Assembly: GCA_028599035.1 (NCBI GenBank)
Contig: JAQRMT010000003.1
Location: 1 to 36,176 of the forward strand
Length of the DNA: 36,176 nt
Source: Gammaproteobacteria bacterium
GTDB lineage: Bacteria; Pseudomonadota; Gammaproteobacteria; PS1; Pseudothioglobaceae
Reading direction: 5' to 3'
The notes below the pieces were generated by a model. The model had not been told where the DNA came from and did no database searches. It was given only the letters and a program-made list of their open reading frames with translations. The position numbers and the translations under genes were made by a program. Shown here one piece after another: positions 12,159-22,300 of this stretch (within the stretch, counting starts at the first letter, position 1; each line of letters opens with the position of its first letter).

Positions 12159-13619
12159 ATGGTTATGAATAAAGTAAATTTCGATAAATATGTGACTAAG
12201 GGGTATAACCATATCCCAGTGTATAAATCCTTAGCAATTGATACAGATACTGCATTAGGTTTGTATTTAAAATTAGCCAACACACCTTATTCCTATCTTT
12301 TTGAATCGGTTGAAGGTGGTGAAAAATGGGGTCGTTATTCTATGATTGGCTTGGCGGCAAAAACTGTCATTAAAGTCTTTGATTTTGATGTGCATGTTGA
12401 GTATCAGGGCGAATTACTTGAGTCAAATACAGTGGCAGACCCATTAGCGTGGGTTGAGCAGTATTTGGCGAAATACAAAGTGCCACAACTAGATGAATTG
12501 CCAGATTTTAATGGTGGTTTAGTGGGATATTTTGGCTATGAGATTATTCGCTATATTGAGCCAAAATTATCTACAATCAACAAACCAGATGAATTGAATA
12601 CACCTGATATTTTGCTCATGGTGTCTGATGATTTGGTGGTGTTTGACAACCTATTAAACCAAGCATTTGTTGTTACCCATATCAATCCAAACAAACAAAG
12701 TTATGAAGATGCGCAAGTGCGATTAGACGAAATTTCAATCCAAACTAAAATGCCATTTAATCATACGCCCTATCAATCAGATAATCTAAGTGAGCAAGAT
12801 TTTATTTCAAGTTTTGGTGAAGAAAATTATAAGGCGGCAGTTAAGAAAATCCAACAATATATTGTGGCAGGAGATGTAATGCAAGTGGTGCCATCGCAAC
12901 GATTAAGCGCTAGGTTTAGCGCTCCACCGATTGAATTGTATCGCCAATTACGCCGTCTGAGTCCATCGCCTCATATGTATTATCTTAATTTAGGCGATAC
13001 CATGATTGTTGGTTCATCGCCTGAAATTTTAACTCGTGTTGATAAAAACAGACGGGCAACAGTGCGTCCGCTCGCTGGTACTCGTTCTCGTGGTCAAAAT
13101 GAGGAAGAGGATTTGGCGTTGGAAAAAGAGTTGCTAGCAGATGAAAAGGAAATCGCCGAGCATTTGATGTTGATTGATTTGGGGCGTAATGACCTTGGAC
13201 GGATTGCTAAGACGGGTAGTGTTAATTTGACTAATAAGATGTTTATTGAGCGCTATTCACATGTGATGCACATTGCCTCAAATGTTGAATGTGAATTGCA
13301 AGAGGGAATGAGTGCGATTGATGTACTAAGAGCTACTTTCCCCGCAGGGACGCTGAGTGGTGCACCAAAAGTACGAGCAATGGAGGTTATTAACGAAGTT
13401 GAGCCATTGAAGCGCAATATTTATTCAGGGGCGATTGGTTATCTTTCTTGGCATGGTTGTATGGATATGGCAATCGCTATTCGTACAGCAGTCATCAAAG
13501 ATGAAACGATCTACATTCAAGCAGGCGCAGGCATTGTACATGATTCAGTGCCGCAGTCTGAATGGGACGAAACCTTGCACAAGGCACGCGCATTAATTAA
13601 AGCTGCTGAACGAGTTTAG
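12159..13619 (+). CDS. trpE: Anthranilate synthase component I
   Basis: 486 aa; ...GGLVGYFGYEIIRYIEP..., ...QVVPSQRLSA..., ...RPLAGTRSRG..., ...LSGAPKVRAMEVI... Confidence 0.95.
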   Translation: MVMNKVNFDKYVTKGYNHIPVYKSLAIDTDTALGLYLKLANTPYSYLFESVEGGEKWGRYSMIGLAAKTVIKVFDFDVHVEYQGELLESNTVADPLAWVEQYLAKYKVPQLDELPDFNGGLVGYFGYEIIRYIEPKLSTINKPDELNTPDILLMVSDDLVVFDNLLNQAFVVTHINPNKQSYEDAQVRLDEISIQTKMPFNHTPYQSDNLSEQDFISSFGEENYKAAVKKIQQYIVAGDVMQVVPSQRLSARFSAPPIELYRQLRRLSPSPHMYYLNLGDTMIVGSSPEILTRVDKNRRATVRPLAGTRSRGQNEEEDLALEKELLADEKEIAEHLMLIDLGRNDLGRIAKTGSVNLTNKMFIERYSHVMHIASNVECELQEGMSAIDVLRATFPAGTLSGAPKVRAMEVINEVEPLKRNIYSGAIGYLSWHGCMDMAIAIRTAVIKDETIYIQAGAGIVHDSVPQSEWDETLHKARALIKAAERV

Positions 13620-13650
13620 CATATCATAATATTAGGCTTTAATAATAGTC

Positions 13651-13678
13651 TTGCATTTGTTGGCAATCTGAGTATTAT
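13651..13678 (+). promoter_or_regulatory. Candidate sigma70-type promoter for the sox operon
   Basis: TTGCAT (13651-13656), 16-nt spacer, TATTAT (13673-13678), about 70 nt upstream of soxX. Confidence 0.4.
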
Positions 13679-13747
13679 GCATATCTAGTTAGGTTTTTAC
13701 GAATTTGACTGTAGGTTTTATTTTTTTAAACAAGTGAGGAGAGAAGT

Positions 13748-14095
13748 ATGAAAAGAAGCATTTCTGTCTCAGTGGTTGTTACCTTGGCGACATTATTTGT
13801 AATGCCAATGGAAGCAGTCGCTAAAGACGCAATGACAGGTAAAGAGATTGCCTTTGATCGTAAATTGGGCAATTGCCTAGGTTGTCATTCGATTGCAGGT
13901 GGATCGCAGCCAGGCAATGTTGGACCGCCGTTAATTGCGATGAAAGCAAGATTCCCAAGTAGGGCTGTATTAAGAGACCAAATTTGGGATGCAACGGTTA
14001 AAAATCCAAATTCTTTAATGCCACCATTTGGTAAGCATAAAGCATTATCTGAAAACCAGATTGATAAGGTTACAGATTTTATTCATTCATTATAA
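13748..14095 (+). CDS. soxX: Sulfur-oxidation c-type cytochrome SoxX
   Basis: Signal peptide; single CXXCH heme motif (CLGCH); ...SLMPPFGKHKALSENQIDKVTDFIHSL; adjacent soxYZA. Confidence 0.93.
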   Translation: MKRSISVSVVVTLATLFVMPMEAVAKDAMTGKEIAFDRKLGNCLGCHSIAGGSQPGNVGPPLIAMKARFPSRAVLRDQIWDATVKNPNSLMPPFGKHKALSENQIDKVTDFIHSL

Positions 14096-14111
14096 TTTTA
14101 AGGAGATCACA

Positions 14112-14555
14112 ATGAAAAGAAGATTATTTTTAAAAAGTGCAATGGCAGGTTCTGCTGTTGTAACAGCAGTAGGTGCAGGCTTGTTAACACCATCAGCAGC
14201 TTTCGCTGCAACAGCAGATTTTAAAGCAACATCAGATGTAGCAATGAAAAATGCATCAAGCGCAGGCAACGGCTCGTTTAAGTTTAAAGCGCCTAAAATC
14301 GCTGAAAATGGTGCAGTTGTTCCAATGGAAGTCAACGCTTCCAAGATGAGCAATGTGACTAATATTTCTTTCTTAATAAGGGAAAATGGCACGCCATTAG
14401 CAGCATCATTTAATCTGTCTGGGGCAGTTGGTTTTGTTTCTACTCGTGTTAAGATGGGTAAAACTTCAAAAGTAGATGCACTGGTTACTGCAGGTGGTTC
14501 TACGACGAAAGTAACGAAAGAAGTTAAAGTAACAATTGGCGGCTGCGGCGGTTAA
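14112..14555 (+). CDS. soxY: Thiosulfate-oxidation carrier protein SoxY (start reassigned to MKRRLFLKS)
   Basis: Export signal MKRRLFLKSAMAGSAVV; C-terminal swinging arm ...VTIGGCGG*; Shine-Dalgarno AAGGAG before 14112. Confidence 0.95.
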   Translation: MKRRLFLKSAMAGSAVVTAVGAGLLTPSAAFAATADFKATSDVAMKNASSAGNGSFKFKAPKIAENGAVVPMEVNASKMSNVTNISFLIRENGTPLAASFNLSGAVGFVSTRVKMGKTSKVDALVTAGGSTTKVTKEVKVTIGGCGG

Positions 14556-14582
14556 TTCAACATATTAATAGGAGAATATATT

Positions 14583-14885
14583 ATGGCAAAGATTAAATTA
14601 AAACCGAAGGCTAGAAAAGGTGTTATCAGCATTAAAGCACTCATTAAGCACCCAATGGAAACTGGTCTTCGTAAGAAGAAAGGTAAATTAGTGCCTGCAA
14701 ATCACATTGAACATATGGTTATATTACATAATGGCAACAAAGTGGTTGATGCAGATATTGGTAGTACAGTGTCTAAAGACCCTTACTTTAAGTTCAAAGT
14801 TGCTGGCGCTAAAGGCGATACCATTGAACTTAAATATAAGGACAATCTAGGAAAGACAGGCTCTAAGACTGCAAAGTCTAAGTAG
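14583..14885 (+). CDS. soxZ: Thiosulfate-oxidation carrier complex protein SoxZ
   Basis: 100 aa; ...VISIKALIKHPMETGLRKKKGKLVPANHIEHMVILHNGNKVVDADIG... Confidence 0.95.
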   Translation: MAKIKLKPKARKGVISIKALIKHPMETGLRKKKGKLVPANHIEHMVILHNGNKVVDADIGSTVSKDPYFKFKVAGAKGDTIELKYKDNLGKTGSKTAKSK

Positions 14886-14912
14886 TTTGTTTTTATTATT
14901 GAGGAGAGATTA

Positions 14913-15776
14913 ATGAAAAAATTAACAACAACAATGGTAGTGGTGGCCTTATTAAGTTCTACTACTGCATTTTCGGTGCAGCAATCATCAGTTGTGCAAG
15001 CTGATATTGATGCTTTTCAAGGTTATTTTAAAAAAAGGTTTCCCAATTTATCGCTAGATGACTTTTCTAAAGGTCCTTATGCGATGAGTGAAGACAAGAT
15101 GTTGCAGTTTGAAGCGGCAATGGACATGCCTCCGTTTGAAGATCATGTAGACAAAGGTGAAAAGTTATGGAAAACTGCTTTTAAGAACGGTAAGACTTAT
15201 TCCAGCTGTTTTTCGGGTAGCGACGAAACTTTGCGTACGCAGTTTCCAAAATGGAACGCTGCTAAAGGTAAAGTGGATACTTTAGAGCAAGCGATTGTTG
15301 ATTGCCGTGTTAAAAATGGCGAGAAGAAAATTGGCACTGGTAAAGGTAAATTGGCTTGGATGTCAGCCTACTTAACTACTATTGCCGAAGGTCAAAAAAT
15401 CAATGTAATTGTGCCCGAAGGTGATGCAAAGGCATTAGCGGCCTATAAAGACGGTAAAAAGTTTTTCTATGCTAAACGCGGACAGCTCAGCTTGTCTTGT
15501 GCGAATTGTCATGTTGACAATCCAGGGATGCGCATTCGTGGCGATACACTTTCACCTGCACTTGGTCAAATTACCCACTTTCCGGTATGGCGTGGAAAAT
15601 GGGCTAGGAAGAAGGGCGATGGTTTCGGTACTATTCAGCGTCGTTATGGTGGCTGTAACAAACAAGTTCGCGCTAAGCCATTTAAAAGACATAAGAGTCA
15701 ATACGACAATCTAGAATATTTCCATACGGTGATGAGTAATGGGATGGAGATTTCTGGCACTGAATACAGACAATAA
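14913..15776 (+). CDS. soxA: Sulfur-oxidation cytochrome SoxA, monoheme type
   Basis: Signal peptide; one CXXCH (CANCH); conserved YGGCNKQVRAKPF active-site Cys; synteny. Confidence 0.93.
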   Translation: MKKLTTTMVVVALLSSTTAFSVQQSSVVQADIDAFQGYFKKRFPNLSLDDFSKGPYAMSEDKMLQFEAAMDMPPFEDHVDKGEKLWKTAFKNGKTYSSCFSGSDETLRTQFPKWNAAKGKVDTLEQAIVDCRVKNGEKKIGTGKGKLAWMSAYLTTIAEGQKINVIVPEGDAKALAAYKDGKKFFYAKRGQLSLSCANCHVDNPGMRIRGDTLSPALGQITHFPVWRGKWARKKGDGFGTIQRRYGGCNKQVRAKPFKRHKSQYDNLEYFHTVMSNGMEISGTEYRQ

Positions 15777-15787
15777 AGGAGAATAAA

Positions 15788-16147
15788 ATGAAAAAACTAT
15801 TATTAACAACATTAACTGTATTTGCATTGTCGGCTCAGGCTGATTTGATTGCAGTAGATCATGGTCACAATTGGAACAGTTCACCTGTTGCATCTGTAAT
15901 CGCCTCACCCGTTGCATTTGAGGCTACATTTAAGGCTGCAGTAAAAGCTGCTAAAAAGGAGCAGGCTAAGGCTAGGAAAGTAGGTTTTGAATGGCGTGAT
16001 ATTGGTAAGTTTTTAAAAGGAGCCGCCAAGAAACACAAGGCAGGCGACACCAAAGGCGCAATGAAACTAGTTAAAAAAGCTAAAAATCAAGCAATGCTTG
16101 GTCAGCAACAAGCTAAAGATCAGGCTAATGCGGGGCCTAGTTTTTAG
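15788..16147 (+). CDS. soxK: SoxXA-binding protein, SoxK/SAXB-like
   Basis: Signal peptide; ...AKKEQAKARKVGFEWRDIGKFLKGAAKKHKAGDTKGAMKLVKKAKNQAMLGQQQAKDQANAGPSF resembles SoxXA-binding proteins; directly after soxA. Confidence 0.75.
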   Translation: MKKLLLTTLTVFALSAQADLIAVDHGHNWNSSPVASVIASPVAFEATFKAAVKAAKKEQAKARKVGFEWRDIGKFLKGAAKKHKAGDTKGAMKLVKKAKNQAMLGQQQAKDQANAGPSF

Positions 16148-16165
16148 ACTCGTTTAGTTGTTTAG

Positions 16166-16197
16166 AAAAAAATACCCCTTTATTGGGGTATTTTTTT
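16166..16197 (+). terminator. Terminator of sox operon
   Basis: AAAAAAATACCCC / GGGGTATTTTTTT perfect hairpin with T-run. Confidence 0.9.
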
Positions 16198-16237
16198 GTC
16201 TGTAAAATAGAAATTTTTTATGCCATTATATTTTTAA

Positions 16238-19200
16238 ATGTCCACTGAATTTGTCCATCTTCATTGTCATAGTGAATACTCTGTTGAAAACAGTTTAATT
16301 CGCATACCAAAATTAGTCAATCAAGCTAAAAAATTAGGCATGAGTGCGATTGCACTAACGGATAATGGTAATTTATTTGCCGCTGTTAAGTTTTACAAGG
16401 CGGCAAAAAGTGCTGGCATTAAGCCAGTTTTTGGCGCCGAGATTACGCTTATAGATGAAAATAAAGTGTTTTCTTTGTTGCTTTTTTGTCAAGATCAACA
16501 AGGGTATTTAAATTTATCTAGGTTGATTTCTTTATCTTATTTGGAAGGGCAAGGTGTAGATAATGTTAGTATTACAATTGAACAGTTATGCCAATATAGT
16601 CAAGGCTTGATATTGGTTGCACTGCCTGTGTATAGCGATGTGGCACAAGCCCTAACTGGAAATCGAATGCCTGAGGCACAAGAGAAAGCCAAATTTTGGC
16701 AACAGGTATTTGCAGATCGATTTTATTTAGGGGTGCAACGCACTAATCGTGCTCATGATGAGCAACACCTGCATCTTTGCATTGAGTTAGGATTGGCGCT
16801 TGATATTCCCTTAGTGGCAAGTAATGATGTGCAATTTTTAGAAAAGGGTGAATTTGAGGCACATGAAGCGCGTATTTGCATCTCTCAAGGGGGATTGTTG
16901 GATGACGCACGGCGTGAAAAGCATTATTGTGCCGATCAATATCTAAAATCAGCTGATGAGATGGGTGATTTATTCTCCGATATTCCTGAAGTGATTGCCA
17001 ATAGTATTGAAATTTCTAAACGCTGTAATGTGCATTTTGAATTATACAAAAAGAATTATTTGCCAGATTTCCCCGTACCTGAAGGGCTTAATATGGCGCA
17101 GTTTTTCTCTCAAGAGTCAGAAACAGGGCTGAATCAACGCTTAGAAGGAATAAAGGTTGAACGCCAAATTTATGATAAGCGCCTAAAGTTTGAATTAGGT
17201 GTTATTGTTCAAATGGATTTCCCTGGTTATTTTTTAATTGTTGCTGATTTTATTCGTTGGTCTAAGGACAATGGCATTCCTGTTGGACCTGGTCGTGGCT
17301 CTGGTGCAGGCTCACTGGTGGCATATGCGCTCGGTATTACGAATGTTGACCCGATTAAACATGAATTGCTGTTTGAGCGTTTTCTTAATCCTGAACGGAT
17401 TTCTATGCCAGATTTTGATGTGGATTTTTGCACCGAACGCCGTGACGAAGTGATTGAGTATGTATCACAAAAATATGGCGCTGAAAAAGTATCGCAAATT
17501 ATCACTTACGGCACCATGGCAGCGAAAGGAGTAGTGCGTGATGTTGGGCGTGTTTTGGGGCATCCTTATGGATTTAGTGATGGTATTTCTAAATCTATTC
17601 CAAATGATTTAAAAATCAATTTATCACGCGCACTGGGTCGTTTTTCAGAGAGTGATTCACAAGAAAATAAAGATAAATGGTTTTCAGAGGAGTTGGCACA
17701 ACGATATGACTCCCAAGAAGATGTCACCACACTAATTGATTTATCCTTGCAATTAGAGGGTTTAGTGCGCAATGTGGGCACACATGCGGGTGGTGTGTTG
17801 ATTGCACCAAGTAAGATCAGTGATTTTTGTCCAGTTTATAAAGCCAGTGAAGAAGATGGCGTGGTTTCGCAATTTGATATGAAGGATGTTGAAGCAGTTG
17901 GACTGGTTAAGTTTGATTTTTTAGGCTTGTCAAATTTAACGGTAATTGATAAGGCTGTTAAACTCATTTATGCTAAAGGATTAAGTGAAGATTTAATTGA
18001 TATTGATACTTTATCTTTAGAAGATGAAGGTGTTTATAAATTATTACAACGATGTGATACCACAGGTATTTTTCAATTAGAGTCAGAAGGAATGCGTAGT
18101 TATTTGAAAAAACTACAAGCCGACTCGTTTGAAGATATTGTGGCAATGCTGGCTTTGTATCGTCCAGGGCCACTTGATGCGGGCATGGTAGATGACTATA
18201 TTAATGTTAAGCATGGCAAACAAAAAGTAAAGTATCCACATCCAATGCTAGAAGAGGTTTTAAAACCAACTAATGGTGTGTTTTTATATCAAGAGCAGGT
18301 GATGAAATCTGCACAAGTGATGGCAGATTATTCACTTGGTGGAGCGGATTTATTGCGTAGGGCGATGGGTAAAAAGATTGCTGCAGAGATGGATGCACAG
18401 CGAGGGGTTTTTGTTGAAGGTGCTGCCAAACATGATATTGATGAAAAAAAAGCCAATGAAATTTTTGATTTAATTGACAAGTTCTCAGGTTATGGCTTTA
18501 ACAAATCTCATTCGGTGGCGTATGCTTATATATCCTATCAAACCGCATGGCTTAAGGCACATTATCCCGCTGCTTTTATGGCATGTGTGCTCTCAGGACT
18601 GATGGGCGATACGGATAGAGTTAGTTCTGTTGTGAATGATGTACGAGCTATGGGGCTTATTATCCAAGCCCCGAATGTGAATGAATCGTTTTATGAGTTT
18701 AGTATTCAGGATAACAAGACTATCACTTATGGCTTAGGCGCGCTTAAAGGGGTGGGTGAAAGCGTTGTTGAGCTATTGGTTGCCGAACGAAAAGCACATG
18801 GCAATTATCAGGACTTATTTGATTTTTGCATGCGTATAGAAAGACAATCTCTAAATAAGCGCACACTTGAGGCGTTAATTTATAGTGGCGCTTTAGATGG
18901 GTTTAAAGTCGATAGAGCAACCTTGATTCAGACTTATTCAAGTGCAATGAAACAAGCAGAGCAACGACAAAATGATCGTTCAAGTGGGCAAAGTGGGTTG
19001 TTTGGCGATATTGATGGGTGTAATGAATATGAAGCGCATTATTTATCAGCACCACCTTTTTCCTTTAGGCAAACACTAGAATTTGAAAAGAGTGTGATGG
19101 GCTATTATTTTTATCACCACCCAACAGACGAGTATCGGGGCGATTTAAAGAATATTTTTTCTGTTTTACCGCAAAATATAGCGTTTAGAAACAATAAAGA

Positions 19201-19702
19201 AACGCAAGTATTGGCACTTCTTTCTGAAGTGCGTCATCGGACCACTAAGAATGGCAGGCAAATGGCTTTAATCACACTTGAAGACAGCAAGATTAAATTG
19301 AGTGGCGTTATCTTTGCCAAGGTATTAGAGTCGGGCCTGGTGAGTGATGTATTAATCGTTGATACCGTGGTTGTGGTATCTGGAAAAATCAACAAAGATT
19401 ATCGTGATGAGTGGCAATTGGTGGTTGATAGTATTGATAGTATTGATAAAGTAAAGGAGAAATACGCTAGAAGCTTTGAAATATCACTCAACAGTCAACA
19501 TCTGTCGCTATTTGAGCAACTTTCAATATTGCTTAAGCAAAATCAAGGGCAATGTCCAGTTAGGCTGCATTATCAGCTGAAACAATCCAAAGGCTCTATA
19601 TCGTTAAATCAAGCGTATTCTGTTAAACCAAATCAACAATTAATTAATGCAGTTGATACTCTGTTGGGCAGTCGTGTTAGTCGCACTAATTATTCACATT
19701 GA
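16238..19702 (+). CDS. dnaE: DNA polymerase III subunit alpha
   Basis: 1154 aa; PHP domain FVHLHCHSEYSV; ...PVGPGRGSGAGSLVAYALGITNVDPI..., ...PDFDVDFC... Confidence 0.97.
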   Translation: MSTEFVHLHCHSEYSVENSLIRIPKLVNQAKKLGMSAIALTDNGNLFAAVKFYKAAKSAGIKPVFGAEITLIDENKVFSLLLFCQDQQGYLNLSRLISLSYLEGQGVDNVSITIEQLCQYSQGLILVALPVYSDVAQALTGNRMPEAQEKAKFWQQVFADRFYLGVQRTNRAHDEQHLHLCIELGLALDIPLVASNDVQFLEKGEFEAHEARICISQGGLLDDARREKHYCADQYLKSADEMGDLFSDIPEVIANSIEISKRCNVHFELYKKNYLPDFPVPEGLNMAQFFSQESETGLNQRLEGIKVERQIYDKRLKFELGVIVQMDFPGYFLIVADFIRWSKDNGIPVGPGRGSGAGSLVAYALGITNVDPIKHELLFERFLNPERISMPDFDVDFCTERRDEVIEYVSQKYGAEKVSQIITYGTMAAKGVVRDVGRVLGHPYGFSDGISKSIPNDLKINLSRALGRFSESDSQENKDKWFSEELAQRYDSQEDVTTLIDLSLQLEGLVRNVGTHAGGVLIAPSKISDFCPVYKASEEDGVVSQFDMKDVEAVGLVKFDFLGLSNLTVIDKAVKLIYAKGLSEDLIDIDTLSLEDEGVYKLLQRCDTTGIFQLESEGMRSYLKKLQADSFEDIVAMLALYRPGPLDAGMVDDYINVKHGKQKVKYPHPMLEEVLKPTNGVFLYQEQVMKSAQVMADYSLGGADLLRRAMGKKIAAEMDAQRGVFVEGAAKHDIDEKKANEIFDLIDKFSGYGFNKSHSVAYAYISYQTAWLKAHYPAAFMACVLSGLMGDTDRVSSVVNDVRAMGLIIQAPNVNESFYEFSIQDNKTITYGLGALKGVGESVVELLVAERKAHGNYQDLFDFCMRIERQSLNKRTLEALIYSGALDGFKVDRATLIQTYSSAMKQAEQRQNDRSSGQSGLFGDIDGCNEYEAHYLSAPPFSFRQTLEFEKSVMGYYFYHHPTDEYRGDLKNIFSVLPQNIAFRNNKETQVLALLSEVRHRTTKNGRQMALITLEDSKIKLSGVIFAKVLESGLVSDVLIVDTVVVVSGKINKDYRDEWQLVVDSIDSIDKVKEKYARSFEISLNSQHLSLFEQLSILLKQNQGQCPVRLHYQLKQSKGSISLNQAYSVKPNQQLINAVDTLLGSRVSRTNYSH

Positions 19703-22002
19703 CGCAAATAGTAGCGTGAAAAATCCCTCCTGTATTCTTTGAACTCAATATTATTGCTGAGCAAAATATCAATCTGTCCAGAGCAACTGGTTTGTAAAAT
19801 TTTGATATTATTGGACTGATAACGCTGAATAATGGCTTGACTAGGATGGCGAAAACGGTTTTTAAAACCGCTAGAGACGATAACCAACGAGGGTGATACT
19901 GCATCTAAGAATGCTTGTGTTGATGAGGTTTTGCTACCGTGATGTGGTGAGAGTAATACCGCACTTTTTAGTTTTTCTTTGTTGTTTTTTACCAAGTGGC
20001 GTTCGGTTTTTCTCTCAATATCTCCGGTCAGTAGCATGCTGTATTTTGATGTGGAGATTTTGAGCACGCAAGAAGTATTATTGTCCTTAAAATAAGTGTT
20101 TTTATCAGGGTTGAGTATTTCAAATATTACTCCATCCCATTGCCAATTTTGCCCCGTTTGGCAATCTAAAGTCGTGCGTTGAATTTTTTCAGGCACTGAA
20201 GTTAATATCTCACTCACTTTAAAATTATCTAGAATATTATCAAGTCCGCCAATATGATCGTTGTCGCCATGGGAAATAATTACTTTGTCTAAATGCCGAA
20301 TGTGTTTGGCTTGGAGGTAAGGCGTAATCACACTGTCGCCAAGGTTGAAGCCAGAACGATATTTTGCACCTGTGTCAAACAACAATGTGTGATTTTTGGT
20401 TTGTACCACGCTTGCCAATCCTTGACCCACATCGAGCGTAGTAATCAAGACCGAGTTGTCTTCTATATAGTCATTAGGTGCAAATAACATCAACACCAAC
20501 ATAGGGGCAGATAGCCACCGCAATTTTAGCGCTTTGGGGGATATGGCAATAAATGCAATACCGATAAAGAGAGTTAAATCTATCAGCGAGGTTTGTGCAT
20601 AATGCCATTGATTAAAATCAAATTGTTGTAAGTACTCCAGCATATAAGACAGATAAATAAGCGCCTGATTAGCAATAGAAAAACTTATTTCCGACAAATA
20701 GGATAAGCCACTAAAAGTCAGCAGTGCGCCAATAAGCGATAGAGGTGTGACGATAAAACTAAATACGGGTATGGCAATTAAATTGGCGATTGGCGATAGT
20801 GCCGAACCTGAGGAAAAGAACCAAACTGTGAGTGGCAGTGTGGCAATACTAATTAGCAGTTGAATATAAATTAGGCGGTAGAACCAAGGCTTGCTTTGAT
20901 ACTGCCTAACGCCGTAAATAATGATTGCCACTACATAAAATGACAGCCAAAAACCAACACTAAAGACACTTAGTGGATTGTTGAGCAATACCAAAAGCAG
21001 TGCAACGCCATAGAGTTGCCAAACATTGTGATGACGCTTGAAAATAATGGAGGCAAACACCACGCTCGCCATGATAAAAGCACGACCTGTTGGCACTGAA
21101 AATCCAGCAATTAGCGCATATAAAAAGGCAGATATAAGCCCAAAATAAGCGCCTATGATTGGTGCTGGCACCATCAAGCTCAGGCGTGTTGAGTAGCGCC
21201 ATAAAAACTGCACTAATAAAAACACAAAGCCAGAGATAAGTCCAATATGCAGACCAGAAATAACACTAAGATGGGTGATATTGGTGGCTCTGAACAGTAA
21301 CCAGTGTTTATTGGTAATTAAAGAGCGATCGCCGATAATGAGTGCGTTTATTACCCCTCCAAATTCTTGTTTTTCTAAAATTGGCGCCAAAGAGTGGCGG
21401 ATGTTTTGTCTTAATCTATCGGTTGACAGCGTCTTATCGGCAGTGTTAATGCGTTGGTTAGCAGGCGAAGAGCGAACATAGCCTGTGGCACTAATACGCT
21501 TGTAGAACAGCCATTTTTCATAATCAAAGCCACCTAAGTTTTGATAGCCATTATTGTGTTTTAATTTTAACAGCAGTCGCCAAGTGTCTCCTGTATGTAA
21601 ATTGGGTGCTTTTTTAAGCTCATCAGGGCGATTATACCAAGCCAATTTTAAACGCCCTTGAAAAGGAGAACTTGCTTTGAAAATAAATTTTGTATTGTGT
21701 GTGGTTTTTTCAGGTAATTCGACAATTTCACCCGTAATAAGAATCGGTTTATTGAGGTAAATATCTTTGATTTGAGTGTTAAGAACTTGTGTTGATATTA
21801 GGCTCATCCAAACAAAGCCAAGCACTAAAGTCGCTAAGTTTAAACTCAGTGCCTTATACCTCTTAAAACTTATAGAAATTGCCAAAATAAGGGTAAAAAA
21901 TAGTCCCCATTCCACAGGGCTTATTTGCAGAGTATTTTTGAGCGAAAACAGACCGATTCCAAGGAGAAAATTTAAGGCATAAATTAGCATAAAAATGGGC
22001 AA
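19690..22002 (-). CDS. comEC: DNA internalization/competence protein ComEC/Rec2
   Basis: 770 aa; multi-TM, ...HLSVISGLHIGLISGF..., C-terminal metallo-beta-lactamase-like ...DVGQGLASVV...ISHGDNDHIGGLDNIL...LSPHHGSKTSS... Confidence 0.93.
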   Translation of the reverse strand: MPIFMLIYALNFLLGIGLFSLKNTLQISPVEWGLFFTLILAISISFKRYKALSLNLATLVLGFVWMSLISTQVLNTQIKDIYLNKPILITGEIVELPEKTTHNTKFIFKASSPFQGRLKLAWYNRPDELKKAPNLHTGDTWRLLLKLKHNNGYQNLGGFDYEKWLFYKRISATGYVRSSPANQRINTADKTLSTDRLRQNIRHSLAPILEKQEFGGVINALIIGDRSLITNKHWLLFRATNITHLSVISGLHIGLISGFVFLLVQFLWRYSTRLSLMVPAPIIGAYFGLISAFLYALIAGFSVPTGRAFIMASVVFASIIFKRHHNVWQLYGVALLLVLLNNPLSVFSVGFWLSFYVVAIIIYGVRQYQSKPWFYRLIYIQLLISIATLPLTVWFFSSGSALSPIANLIAIPVFSFIVTPLSLIGALLTFSGLSYLSEISFSIANQALIYLSYMLEYLQQFDFNQWHYAQTSLIDLTLFIGIAFIAISPKALKLRWLSAPMLVLMLFAPNDYIEDNSVLITTLDVGQGLASVVQTKNHTLLFDTGAKYRSGFNLGDSVITPYLQAKHIRHLDKVIISHGDNDHIGGLDNILDNFKVSEILTSVPEKIQRTTLDCQTGQNWQWDGVIFEILNPDKNTYFKDNNTSCVLKISTSKYSMLLTGDIERKTERHLVKNNKEKLKSAVLLSPHHGSKTSSTQAFLDAVSPSLVIVSSGFKNRFRHPSQAIIQRYQSNNIKILQTSCSGQIDILLSNNIEFKEYRRDFSRYYLRQCE

Positions 22003-22272
22003 TAAAATAACATTATAATGGGTTTAGTGATTCACAAGCTTATGGCTGTCTAATATTCTGTGAAACACTTGATTTAATGCGTGAAACTCTAAAAGTTTTC
22101 CCCATTGTAAAGTAAAAGTAACAAACACACATATTATTAAAGTTTATTGGTTTTCGTTTATTCTGCAAGTCATTGATTTTTAATTAAAAAAATAAGTGAT
22201 TGTTTTTTATTCAAAACCATAAAAACACGCAATACAGCAACACTTTTTCTGATTTTTATGGAGATATTAACA

Positions 22273-22300
22273 GAGTTATCCACAGTTTTGTGGGTAACTC
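22273..22300. repeat. 12-bp inverted repeat containing two opposed DnaA-box-like 9-mers
   Basis: GAGTTATCCACA-GTTT-TGTGGGTAACTC; TTATCCACA (22276-22284) and TGTGGGTAA (22289-22297). Confidence 0.8.

Noticed and set aside
19690-19702. dnaE/comEC 3' overlap as a special element
   Set aside because: A 13-bp convergent overlap is ordinary compaction in a dense genome.
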